In this document: positions 1-6,468 of the stretch, one piece after another
How the letters are laid out: every line of letters begins with the position of its first letter
Numbering within the stretch: position 1 is the first letter of the stretch
Origin: JBAYJY01 sp041664945
Lineage (GTDB): Bacteria; UBP15; UBA6099
Direction: 5' to 3'
NCBI GenBank assembly: GCA_041664945.1
Contig: JBAYJY010000202.1
Location: forward strand, 1 to 7,979
Length of the DNA stretch: 7,979 nt
Program-made: the position numbers and the translations under genes
Notes under the pieces: model-generated
Database searches by the model: none
Told to the model about the DNA's origin: nothing
What the model saw: the letters and a program-made list of their open reading frames with translations, nothing else

Positions 1-1
1 C

Positions 2-127
2 GCTAAAGGCGAAGTAATGGTGCTTGACGGCAAGTACGCGCTACGCGTCACCGACATTCTCGGTTCAGTGAATGATGTGGTGAATGAGGCAATTCTGGAC
101 CGAGCCAAGGGCGGTTCAAGTTATTAA
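2..127 (+). CDS. C-terminal end of an unidentified protein (5' partial)
   Basis: An open frame runs in from the window edge and stops at TAA 125-127, leaving 41 residues that end in DRAKGGSSY. The visible part reads like a short strand-turn-strand (VMVLDGKYALRV) followed by an amphipathic helix (DILGSVNDVVNEAILDRA). I do not recognise the family. It does not look like the end of ribosomal protein L27, which often precedes obg. The coding choice rests on the uninterrupted frame, codon use like the neighbours, and the tight 36-base gap before obg on the same strand, which suggests co-transcription. The fragment is too short to exclude a chance open frame completely. Confidence 0.6.
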   Translation, partial: AKGEVMVLDGKYALRVTDILGSVNDVVNEAILDRAKGGSSY

Positions 128-153
128 TAAGCGTATTGTTTTCAGGGGTTTGG

Positions 154-166
154 CAGGGAATAGATG
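154..166 (+). promoter_or_regulatory. Ribosome binding site and start of obg
   Basis: A purine-rich CAGGGA stretch at 154-159 lies four bases before ATG 164. The codon immediately before this ATG is an in-frame TAG (161-163), so 164 is the first possible start in the frame. Confidence 0.6.
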
Positions 167-1150
167 AGGGATAAGATTTCTATAAGGGTTCAAGCAGGAC
201 GGGGCGGCGACGGTGTGGTCACTTTTCGGCGGGAGAAGTATATTCCGCGGGGCGGTCCGGACGGCGGCGACGGCGGACGGGGCGGACACGTAATAATAGT
301 AGCGAGCGACAAAACAGCCACTTTAGAAGCTATCCGCAACAAAACTGAATATAAAGCGGTTTCCGGAATGCCCGGCAGAGATTCGCGTAAGTCGGGCCGC
401 AAAGGCGAAGACCTTGTAATACAAGTTCCTCCCGGATCCGCAATCTACGATGAAGAAACCGACGAACTGCTCGGCGATTTGATTATTTCCGGCGAACAAA
501 TAGTAGCGGCGGCAGGCGGCGGAGGCGGCCGCGGGAACATGCATTTCGCGACTCCGCAGAATCGAGTTCCTCAGGAATGGGAGCCAGGCCGCGAGTGCGA
601 AGCGAAGGACATAAAGATTATTTTCAGCTATCCGGCGGATGCCGCAGTTATCGGCATGCCTGGCGTAGGGAAATCATCTCTCGTCAGCTCAATCACGCGT
701 TCCCACACGAAAGTCGGAGACTATCTTTTCACTACCCGGCAGCCTTACATCGGCGTTTGCAATCCAGGCCTTGCGAGCAGTTTCAAAATCCTCGATATGC
801 CCGCGCTTGTCGAGGGTTCGAGCGAAGGCTCCGGCATCGGCAATGGATTTCTGAACCATCTCAAACGCGTGAAATTGATTGTTTATATGCTGGATGCAAC
901 CCGACCGGAAGGCATGACTGAAAAAGCGCAGTTGAAAATACTGCGGAGCGAGGTTGCGAAGCACAACGGGGATTATGCGAATAAGAGTGAACTTATTATT
1001 ATTAATAAAATAGATCTTTTGGAAAAACGGCCGTCCGTGAAAAGTTTAGCCGCCGCCGGGAAAATACATTTCATCTCGGCGAAGGAAAAGCAGGGCGTCG
1101 AGGAATTGGTTACGGCGATAATTGGAGAACTGGGGTTAGGGACTTTATGA
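164..1150 (+). CDS. obg: Obg-family GTPase (CgtA), divergent, no C-terminal OCT domain
   Basis: Obg/CgtA proteins are GTPases that bind the 50S ribosomal subunit and act in its late assembly and in stress signalling. Residues 1 to about 158 form the glycine-rich Obg domain, with the typical FRREKYIPRGGPDGGDGG at 21-38, VPPG, and the GGGRGN...FATP segment. The G domain follows: P-loop GMPGVGKSS at 164-172, switch I with FTT, G4 motif NKID at 281-284 and G5 SA at 305-306. The G3 motif, normally D-x-P-G in Obg, reads DMPA at 211-214: the conserved Gly is Ala (GCG at 803-805). Switch I (FTTRQPYIG) also departs from the usual FTTLxPNLG. The protein ends at 328 residues, straight after the G domain, so the variable OCT domain is absent, as in the shorter family members. 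Its stop overlaps the proB start (ATGA), implying translational coupling. Family is certain; full GTPase activity is open. Confidence 0.95.
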   Translation: MRDKISIRVQAGRGGDGVVTFRREKYIPRGGPDGGDGGRGGHVIIVASDKTATLEAIRNKTEYKAVSGMPGRDSRKSGRKGEDLVIQVPPGSAIYDEETDELLGDLIISGEQIVAAAGGGGGRGNMHFATPQNRVPQEWEPGRECEAKDIKIIFSYPADAAVIGMPGVGKSSLVSSITRSHTKVGDYLFTTRQPYIGVCNPGLASSFKILDMPALVEGSSEGSGIGNGFLNHLKRVKLIVYMLDATRPEGMTEKAQLKILRSEVAKHNGDYANKSELIIINKIDLLEKRPSVKSLAAAGKIHFISAKEKQGVEELVTAIIGELGLGTL

Positions 1151-2262
1151 CGAAGGTGAAAAAAATCAAAAGAATAGTAATAAAACTCGGCAGCCGGGTT
1201 CTTGCCGGACCGGGTGGCGGGCTGGACGAACAGTTTCTCGAGGAATTCACAAGCAGTCTGGCGCGATTGCATCAACAGGGATTCGAGATAATCCTTGTGA
1301 CATCGGGAGCCGTTAGAACGGGCGTTCCGAAACTTAAAATGGATTCTAAAAAAATCGGGATCGCCCAGAAGCAGGCGGCAGCGGCTGTCGGGCAGGGCAT
1401 CCTCATATCAAAATACATTGATTTGTTCACGCGCTCGAACATTGTGGTTGCGCAGATTCTTATCACCGCCGATATAGTTCGCGAGCGAAAATCATATCTG
1501 AATGCGCGAAACACGCTGCGCACACTTATCGACATGCGCGTGATTCCGATTATTAACGAGAACGACACCGTCGCTTATGACGAAATCAAGTTCGGGGACA
1601 ACGACCGCCTGTCGGCGATGTCCGCGATACTTGTCGACGCTGATCTGCTGATAATTCTTTCCGACGTTATGGGGTTGTGCGACAAAGACCCGAGGACTTG
1701 CGACAAAGCAGAACTTGTGAAAGAAGTCACTGAAATAACGCCCGAGCTTTTCGAGGTGGCGGCCGGCCCGCTGGAAGACGGCGGAGTGGGCGGCATGTCC
1801 ACGAAGCTCGCCGCAGCGGAGATGGCGATGGAATGCGGGGTTCGGATGGTGATCGCCGACGGGCGAGAGACTCGAGTTGTCGAGCGGATTGTCGAGGGCG
1901 AAAAGGTCGGGACAACATTTCTATCGAAAACCGACGCGCTGTCGGGCCGCAAGAAGTGGCTCGCGTTCGGCTGCACTATAGAAGGCCGGGTTGTTGTTAA
2001 CGACGGCGCGAAGCTGATGATAAAAAACAAAGGCAAAAGTCTGCTTCCGAGCGGCGTGATTCGTGTGGACAACGATTTCGATCACGGCGCATGCATAGAA
2101 GTCTGCGGTGAGGACGGCTCTTGTTTCGGCAAGGGGCTGGCAGTATATTCTTCAGCGGAAATCCGCAGGATTCAAGGCCGGCAGTCCACGGAAATCAAGG
2201 ATATTCTCGGTTATAAAATCGCCGATGTCGTTGTTCATCGCGACGACTTGGCTCTATTGTGA
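1147..2262 (+). CDS. proB: Glutamate 5-kinase (gamma-glutamyl kinase) with PUA domain
   Basis: This cytoplasmic enzyme phosphorylates L-glutamate with ATP to gamma-glutamyl phosphate, the first step of proline synthesis. Residues 8 to about 260 are the amino-acid kinase fold: KLGSRVLAG at 13-21, TSGAV at 52-56, NEND at 137-140, the GDNDRLSA segment at 150-157, LSDVMGLCDKDPR at 171-183, and GGVGGMSTKL at 212-221. Residues from about 277 are a PUA domain ending in the family-typical GRQSTEI, ILGY and VVVHRDD motifs. At 371 residues it is full length for the two-domain form (E. coli ProB has 367). ATG 1147 overlaps the obg stop and has AGGGA at 1138-1142. A gapless alignment from recalled sequence places Ile109 where E. 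coli has Asp107, a residue tied to proline feedback inhibition. Confidence 0.97.
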   Translation: MTKVKKIKRIVIKLGSRVLAGPGGGLDEQFLEEFTSSLARLHQQGFEIILVTSGAVRTGVPKLKMDSKKIGIAQKQAAAAVGQGILISKYIDLFTRSNIVVAQILITADIVRERKSYLNARNTLRTLIDMRVIPIINENDTVAYDEIKFGDNDRLSAMSAILVDADLLIILSDVMGLCDKDPRTCDKAELVKEVTEITPELFEVAAGPLEDGGVGGMSTKLAAAEMAMECGVRMVIADGRETRVVERIVEGEKVGTTFLSKTDALSGRKKWLAFGCTIEGRVVVNDGAKLMIKNKGKSLLPSGVIRVDNDFDHGACIEVCGEDGSCFGKGLAVYSSAEIRRIQGRQSTEIKDILGYKIADVVVHRDDLALL

Positions 2263-2448
2263 TTGAGCCTCATTCATAACGTCAGCCTCAGTTCAGCGCT
2301 TGTATATTGCGCGGTATTTCTATATCTTTGTATATGCGGATGTGCGCTGCCGCCCTATTTCAGGGGCGATTTCATAGCGTCTGATTATCTGTGAAGAGAT
2401 CACTGGCGGCCATTCGGATGAATTTTCGTTATACGTGGAGAATTTAAA
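2263..2448 (+). other. proB-proA intergenic region (stop to start)
   Basis: This 186-base stretch contains no credible gene. It holds two copies of TTGTATAT (near 2299 and 2328), an imperfect hairpin at 2351-2368, and a Shine-Dalgarno GGAG at 2437-2440, eight bases before the proA ATG. I see no strong sigma-70 promoter and no intrinsic terminator, so proA may be read through from obg-proB or have its own weak promoter. Confidence 0.6.
2351..2368 (+). other. Possible leader hairpin upstream of proA
   Basis: CGCCCT at 2351-2356 can pair with AGGGGCG at 2362-2368 across the loop ATTTC, with one bulged G. No U-tract follows, so it is not a standard terminator. It may be chance or part of a leader RNA. 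Confidence 0.25.
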
Positions 2449-3765
2449 ATGGCAAAAAAGAACATCAGAGTAATGGACAAAGCTAAAGCGGCGCGAGCCG
2501 CGGCGCTTGAACTCGCGTTGCTGAATGACGTTCGAAAGCGGGCCGCTCTCCGGGCGATGGCAGCAGCGCTGCGCACAAATAAAAACAAAATACTTAAAGC
2601 CAATGCGGCGGATGTCGCGGAGGCAAAGAAACTTGTCTCCGCCGGCAGGATGACGGCTCCTGCGCTGAAGCGCCTGATGGTCAACGAAAGCAAAATCGAG
2701 GAAATGGCGCTTGGCGTTGAAAGCGTCGCGAAACTGCCGGATCCGGTTGGCCGGACGCTTGGAACGTTGGAGATGGACCGAGGCATGATTCTCGAGCAGG
2801 TTACATGTCCGATAGGCGTGATCGGCGCAATATTTGAATCGCGTCCTGACGTTGTTCCGCAGGTGTCTTCTCTTTGTCTGCGGTCCGGCAACGCTGTGAT
2901 TCTTAAAGGCGGCTCTGAGGCGCAGCATTCGAACAAGGCGCTTGCGGAAATACTCGCGGCTGCTGCCGCCGGCGTTACGGGAGTTCCGGACGGCTGGCTG
3001 CAGCTTATCGAAACGCGCGAGGAAGTTAAAGAGGTTCTCGCGCTGGACGAATATATCGATCTGCTTGTACCGCGCGGCAGCAATGAATTTGTCAAATTCA
3101 TTAAAAACAACACTGCGATCCCGGTGCTCGGCCATGCGGACGGCATATGCCATGTTTATATAGATAAAAACGCTCAGAAAAGCATGGCTCTTGATATTGC
3201 GTTAGATTCGAAAGTCCAGTACCCGTCGGTCTGCAACGCCGTCGAGACGCTTTTGGTGCACAAAGACATAGCGAAAAAATTCATTCCGGATGTCGTTCAG
3301 CTTTATATCAATAACGGAGTGGAAGTGCGCGGCTGCCTTAAAACGCGAAGCCTCTCCAAGGGCGTTAAGCCAGCGACGGAGGCCGACTGGAAGACTGAAT
3401 ATCTCGATTTGATAATATCGATTAAGGTTGTCGACGACATATGCGACGCGATTGATCACATAAATAAATACGGCTCTAAGCATACGGACGCTATCGTAAC
3501 AAAATCGGCGGCCGCGGCAAAAAGGTTTTTCGAGTCCGTGGACGCGTCTTGCGTGTTTCACAATGCCTCGACGCGTTTTTCAGACGGGTTCCGCTTCGGA
3601 AAAGGAGCAGAGATCGGCATAAGCACAAATAAAACGCACGCGCGCGGCCCGGTTGGGTTGGAAGGTCTGGTTATATACAACTACCGGCTTCGCGGTTCCG
3701 GACAGATTGTCGCTGATTACACAGGACCTAAAGCAAAAAAGTTCACGCATAAACGGATAAAGTAA
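2449..3765 (+). CDS. proA: Glutamate-5-semialdehyde dehydrogenase (gamma-glutamyl phosphate reductase)
   Basis: ProA reduces gamma-glutamyl phosphate with NADPH to glutamate-5-semialdehyde, the second step of proline synthesis, and works together with ProB. It belongs to the aldehyde dehydrogenase superfamily. Diagnostic segments are CPIGVIGAIFESRPDV at 120-135, GNAVILKGGSEA at 147-158, VPRGSNEFVKFI at 207-218, YPSVCNAVETLLVH at 258-271 with the catalytic cysteine at 262, and GAEIGISTNKTHARGPVGLEGL at 386-407 (shown here as the family signature). At 438 residues it is slightly longer than E. coli ProA (417), mainly through a lysine-rich tail of about ten residues (GPKAKKFTHKRIK) and a small N-terminal extension. 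The start is supported by GGAG eight bases upstream. Confidence 0.97.
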   Translation: MAKKNIRVMDKAKAARAAALELALLNDVRKRAALRAMAAALRTNKNKILKANAADVAEAKKLVSAGRMTAPALKRLMVNESKIEEMALGVESVAKLPDPVGRTLGTLEMDRGMILEQVTCPIGVIGAIFESRPDVVPQVSSLCLRSGNAVILKGGSEAQHSNKALAEILAAAAAGVTGVPDGWLQLIETREEVKEVLALDEYIDLLVPRGSNEFVKFIKNNTAIPVLGHADGICHVYIDKNAQKSMALDIALDSKVQYPSVCNAVETLLVHKDIAKKFIPDVVQLYINNGVEVRGCLKTRSLSKGVKPATEADWKTEYLDLIISIKVVDDICDAIDHINKYGSKHTDAIVTKSAAAAKRFFESVDASCVFHNASTRFSDGFRFGKGAEIGISTNKTHARGPVGLEGLVIYNYRLRGSGQIVADYTGPKAKKFTHKRIK

Positions 3766-3775
3766 ATTTAGAGAA

Positions 3776-3781
3776 TATAAT
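3776..3781 (+). promoter_or_regulatory. Possible -10 element for smpB-ssrA
   Basis: A perfect TATAAT lies at 3776-3781, just after proA, in an AT-rich gap. No convincing -35 box is present at normal spacing (3753-3758 reads ACGGAT), so this is a weak promoter candidate. Confidence 0.25.
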
Positions 3782-3837
3782 AAGTAAGTATAGTTGAAAC
3801 AGCGAAAATGGAATGTAGCAAATCTGGGACAGGAATA

Positions 3838-4314
3838 ATGGCAAAGAAAGAAAAAGACGAATTCAAGGTTATTGCGAGGAACAAGAAAGCGTTTTTTGAT
3901 TATTTCATCGCCGATAAATATGAAGCGGGCCTTGTTCTGACCGGTTCCGAGATAAAGTCGATCCGGAACGGAGGGGCAAATCTGAGCGAAGGATATGTCT
4001 CAATAAGGGATGGCGAGGCGTTTTTGATAGAGGTTCGGATATCGCCGTATGAGCAGGGCGGGAGATATTTCAATCATGACCCGTTAAGGGCGCGCAAACT
4101 GCTTTTGCACCGCCGGGAGATAGATTCCATAGTCGGGCGCATACAGCGGCGGGGCCTGACGGCGCTGCCGCTTTCACTGTACATAAAAGGGAATAAAGCG
4201 AAAGTTGAAATAGGATTAGCGAAAAGTAAGAAAAATTTCGATAAAAAGAAGGATATTATGAGTAAAGAGCAGGAAATAGAGGCGGGCCGAGAAATAAAAG
4301 AACGGAACCGCTGA
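3838..4314 (+). CDS. smpB: SsrA-binding protein SmpB
   Basis: SmpB binds the tRNA-like domain of tmRNA and carries it to ribosomes stalled on broken mRNA. From ATG 3838 the protein is 158 residues, normal for the family. The OB-fold core is clear: VIARNKKAFFDYFI at 11-24, EAGLVLTGSEIKSIRNG at 29-45, ISPYEQGGRY at 68-77, NHDPLRARKLLLH at 79-91 and RGLTALPLSLY at 105-115. The basic tail that folds in the ribosomal A site as a codon-anticodon mimic is present (AKSKKNFDKKKDI, 128-140). Two usual residues differ: R67 where most have His before ISPY, and S130 in place of the Gly of AKGKK. I chose ATG 3838 over the in-frame ATG 3808 because GGGACAGGA lies just upstream of 3838, family members begin near here, and 3808 has no Shine-Dalgarno sequence. 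It lies 40 bases before ssrA, its functional partner. Confidence 0.96.
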   Translation: MAKKEKDEFKVIARNKKAFFDYFIADKYEAGLVLTGSEIKSIRNGGANLSEGYVSIRDGEAFLIEVRISPYEQGGRYFNHDPLRARKLLLHRREIDSIVGRIQRRGLTALPLSLYIKGNKAKVEIGLAKSKKNFDKKKDIMSKEQEIEAGREIKERNR

Positions 4315-4448
4315 TTTTTAGTCTTTGGGGGAATGGAACAAACCAAAATGAAAGGGGGGCGTAAGGGTTCGACGGGGTTTCTACAATCAGTTTGCTGCAA
4401 GCCGAGTTCTCCGCAGACTCGTTAAACGGCGGAACCTATAAATTAAGT

Positions 4449-4478
4449 GCAGACACTAATCTAGCACTCGCTGCTTAA
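4449..4478 (+). other. tmRNA tag reading frame: ADTNLALAA plus stop
   Basis: The frame GCA at 4449 to TAA at 4476-4478 encodes ADTNLALAA, giving a ten-residue tag with the alanine carried by tmRNA. The LALAA end is the classic ClpXP/ClpAP-type degron. The resume codon GCA is chosen by length, by the A at position -4 (needed in E. coli), and by its 15-base distance from PK1. The frame stays open further upstream, so the resume codon is inferred. Confidence 0.85.
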
Positions 4479-4485
4479 GCAGCGA
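4468..4485 (+). repeat. Perfect 18-base palindrome forming tmRNA helix 5
   Basis: TCGCTGCTT is followed directly by its reverse complement AAGCAGCGA. In the RNA this gives a seven-pair hairpin with a UUAA loop holding the tag stop codon, matching the known helix 5 after the tag frame. Confidence 0.85.
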
Positions 4486-4699
4486 CATCGACCGGACTAC
4501 ACCGATCGGGTCCGGACCCGGTGACGACAGATCGGCTGCCGCGCCTGCACACCCGGTAAGGGCGCGAAAGACAAACTGGGGTTGGTTCATCGGAACCCGG
4601 TCCGCAGGGGTTCTTTGAACCGAGATCAAATAGCGGACTAAGCTTGTAGATGCGGGCTGGTTGGATTCTTCGGACGTGGGTTCAATTCCCGCCGCCTCC

Positions 4700-4717
4700 A
4701 TGGTTCCCCTAAACCAT
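4700..4717 (+). promoter_or_regulatory. Inverted repeat joining the tmRNA end to the amidase start codon
   Basis: ATGGTT 4700-4705 is the exact reverse complement of AACCAT 4712-4717, with a six-base loop CCCCTA. The right arm includes the first two bases of the amidase ATG. In read-through RNA this would mask the start; cleavage after the tmRNA 3' end would destroy all but one base of the problem arm's partner pairing only if it removes the left arm, so the effect on translation is uncertain. Confidence 0.4.
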
Positions 4718-6332
4718 GACAAAATCATACTTCGGCGCAACTGATCGCTCTGATTTTGCGCTGTTAAAAAGACTATCCATAATCGTAGTTTCTTTTGCAT
4801 TGATTTTCGCAATGTCGGCAGTGCGCGCCGCCGCCTCTTCAAACGGACCGGAAATTGAAATTCACAAAAACCAATCAAACCAGTTATACGCCGCAAAATT
4901 CATATTTTCGGGGCAGGTTCAGATTAAGTCTTTTTATCTTACAAAACCTGACAGATTTATCGTTGATTTCATAGACGCTGTCGCTACGGAAGGAGCAAAA
5001 ACAGTAAACGTAGGCGCTTCGAATGTCGAGACGATTCGCATCGCTCAAAATTCAGTGGATCCGAATATTGTTCGCGCTGTATTTGATCTTAAATCAGCGA
5101 GAAAATTCGGGATTAAATCTGACGCGACAGGATTAATAATAACTGTTTTCGAAAGCGGCGCTCAAGTATCCCAGGCAAAGGCGTTCCCGAAGGTTTCCGT
5201 CAGCAAATCATGGGATCGGGTGGAAACCAGATTGACATTCAAAGAAGCGCCGAAATATGAAGAGGTGACAACGGGAGACGACAAAAAATTTGCTCTGGAT
5301 TTTACCGGTTATAAACCCGCTGAGGATCTTGAAGAAACGGCGGTTGACGCAGGCGCGATTAAAACAGTGCGTGTGGCTCACTATGAAAAAGGGGGCGACA
5401 TCACGCGTCTCGTAATAGAAACATATTTGCCGGCGCGAGTAAATGTGGAAAAGAAGGATGAGGGGAAAACGCTCGTTGTAACGGCATATCAGCCGTCGCT
5501 GTATGGAGCGAAAATAGCGATAGACGCCGGACACGGCGGCAAGGATCCAGGGGCTATGACTGACAACGGCCTCGTGGAAAAAGATATTGTGCTCGATGTG
5601 GCGCTGAGGTTGAAAGCGCTGCTGGTCGCCGCCGGCGCGAATGTCATTATGACTCGCGAAACTGATGATTTTATCACATTGAACGACCGGCCTTTCATTG
5701 CGAACAAGGCGGGCGTTGAACTGTTTCTGAGTATCCATGCAAATGCGCTTCCGGATCACCAGCGCAAGCTCAAATGCCGAGGACTTCAGATGTTTTACGG
5801 TTCGAAGGAAAGTGAGCAGTTTGCGCGCGTGATGCTCGGCGAGGAGTTGAAGGTGCTTGGAACGGGCGATCAGGGCATGTTCGAAAGAAATCTTCTCGTG
5901 TTGAGAAAAACGCAGATGAAAGCTGCGCTTGTCGAAATAGGATTCATAACGCATCCTAACGATGCAGCATTATTGATGGACGACACATTTAGAGAAAATG
6001 CCGCGAGAGGACTATACAACGGGCTCGAGAAATTTAAGGGCGGCCGGGGAGTAGAGCTTGCCGCGCTTAGACTGCCGCCGGAAATCATCGCCCATCTTCC
6101 GTCAAAAACAGTAGATAATAAATATCTGGTTTCATATCAGAAATATGATTACTCGCCTGTAAAAGTTGTCGATGTAGTGGGTGAACCGGCAGAAGCTGAA
6201 GACGGCGTTTTCGTGATTTCACAGCAGCCGGCGCAAGACGCTTCAGTCGGGAAACACCCGGTCTCAGATGGCGTTGTTAGAAAAGGCAGTCCCATGTCTG
6301 TTTCGAATCCCAAATACGACAAGCAAAAATAA
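4716..6332 (+). CDS. Exported N-acetylmuramoyl-L-alanine amidase, two AMIN domains plus Amidase_3
   Basis: This zinc enzyme cuts the amide bond between N-acetylmuramic acid and the stem peptide of peptidoglycan, usually for daughter-cell separation (AmiC-like). Residues 18-40 form a signal peptide: K18 R19, a hydrophobic core, then VRAAA before the likely cleavage site. AMIN domains, which localise such enzymes to the wall or septum, fall at about 46-146 and 158-258. The Amidase_3 domain spans about 265-441 with zinc ligands H273 (DAGHGG), E288 (VEKD) and H341 (SIHANA) and catalytic E407 (LVEIGF). Only 65 residues separate H341 from E407, so the autoinhibitory helix insertion of AmiB/AmiC types is probably absent (inference). 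About 97 C-terminal residues match nothing I recognise. ATG 4716 is preceded in frame by TAA at 4710-4712 and lacks a Shine-Dalgarno sequence. It starts 15 bases after ssrA. Confidence 0.95.
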   Translation: MTKSYFGATDRSDFALLKRLSIIVVSFALIFAMSAVRAAASSNGPEIEIHKNQSNQLYAAKFIFSGQVQIKSFYLTKPDRFIVDFIDAVATEGAKTVNVGASNVETIRIAQNSVDPNIVRAVFDLKSARKFGIKSDATGLIITVFESGAQVSQAKAFPKVSVSKSWDRVETRLTFKEAPKYEEVTTGDDKKFALDFTGYKPAEDLEETAVDAGAIKTVRVAHYEKGGDITRLVIETYLPARVNVEKKDEGKTLVVTAYQPSLYGAKIAIDAGHGGKDPGAMTDNGLVEKDIVLDVALRLKALLVAAGANVIMTRETDDFITLNDRPFIANKAGVELFLSIHANALPDHQRKLKCRGLQMFYGSKESEQFARVMLGEELKVLGTGDQGMFERNLLVLRKTQMKAALVEIGFITHPNDAALLMDDTFRENAARGLYNGLEKFKGGRGVELAALRLPPEIIAHLPSKTVDNKYLVSYQKYDYSPVKVVDVVGEPAEAEDGVFVISQQPAQDASVGKHPVSDGVVRKGSPMSVSNPKYDKQK

Positions 6333-6397
6333 GCGGAAGAACGCTCCAGTCTGTTAATAAGATAAAGAGGTTTTATCGCATTCCAAGCGTAAATATT

Positions 6398-6428
6398 TCG
6401 ACAAAACACTTTTATTTTCTAATATATT
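6398..6428 (+). promoter_or_regulatory. Possible promoter upstream of the 6469 gene
   Basis: TCGACA at 6398-6403 (five of six to the -35 consensus) precedes TAATAT 6420-6425 by 16 bases or TATATT 6423-6428 by 19. The region is so AT-rich that -10-like hexamers also occur at 6433-6438 and 6461-6466, so this is a weak call. Confidence 0.3.
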
Positions 6429-6468
6429 TATATATAATTCTCCAAAAATTGAACATTTTGTATAATTA

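Larger units (their letters stand above)
4355..4700 (+). ncRNA. ssrA: Transfer-messenger RNA (tmRNA, SsrA), tag peptide (A)ADTNLALAA
   Basis: tmRNA rescues stalled ribosomes: charged with alanine, it enters the empty A site and templates a degradation tag. The acceptor stem pairs GGGGGCG 4355-4361 with CGCCTCC 4693-4699, includes the G3-U pair that alanyl-tRNA synthetase reads, and leaves A4700 as discriminator. CCA is not encoded. A T arm (GTGGG, TTCAATT, CCCGC) and the GGTTCGACGGGG D-region are typical, as is CTAAGCTTGTAGA near the 3' side. CTACAA 4381-4386 pairs with TTGTAG 4644-4649 (helix 2). Pseudoknots: PK1 CGAGT/ACTCG (4403-4407/4417-4421) with TCCGC/GCGGA (4410-4414/4429-4433); PK2 CCGGAC/GTCCGG (4492-4497/4510-4515) with CCGATC/GATCGG (4502-4507/4530-4535); PK3 GCGCC/GGCGC (4541-4545/4561-4565) with CCCGGT/ACTGGG (4552-4557/4575-4580). 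PK4 lies near 4584-4621 but I did not resolve it. One-piece, 346 nt. It is probably co-transcribed with smpB and processed at both ends. Confidence 0.97.

Noticed and set aside
2320..3153. Long minus-strand open frames opposite proA
   Set aside because: proA is unmistakable on the + strand. The antisense frames are arginine- and serine-rich, as complements of GC-balanced coding DNA usually are.
3808..3837. Upstream in-frame ATG at 3808 as the start of smpB
   Set aside because: No Shine-Dalgarno sequence precedes it, and the ten extra residues (MECSKSGTGI) have no family counterpart. ATG 3838 has GGGACAGGA just upstream and matches family length.
4074..4400. Open frame on the minus strand over the smpB 3' end and tmRNA 5' end
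   Set aside because: It is the complement of conserved SmpB sequence and the tmRNA acceptor region, so it is not a gene.
4468..4485. The perfect palindrome as an operator or attachment site
   Set aside because: It is fully explained as tmRNA helix 5 with the tag stop codon in its loop.
4456..4896. Open frame on the minus strand across the tmRNA and amidase start
   Set aside because: It lies antisense to a structured RNA and a signal peptide region, with no domain signal or ribosome binding site; a shadow frame.
6361..6377. Hairpin GATAAA/TTTATC after the amidase as an intrinsic terminator
   Set aside because: The six-pair stem is AT-only apart from one pair and has no U-tract after it, so it is too weak.
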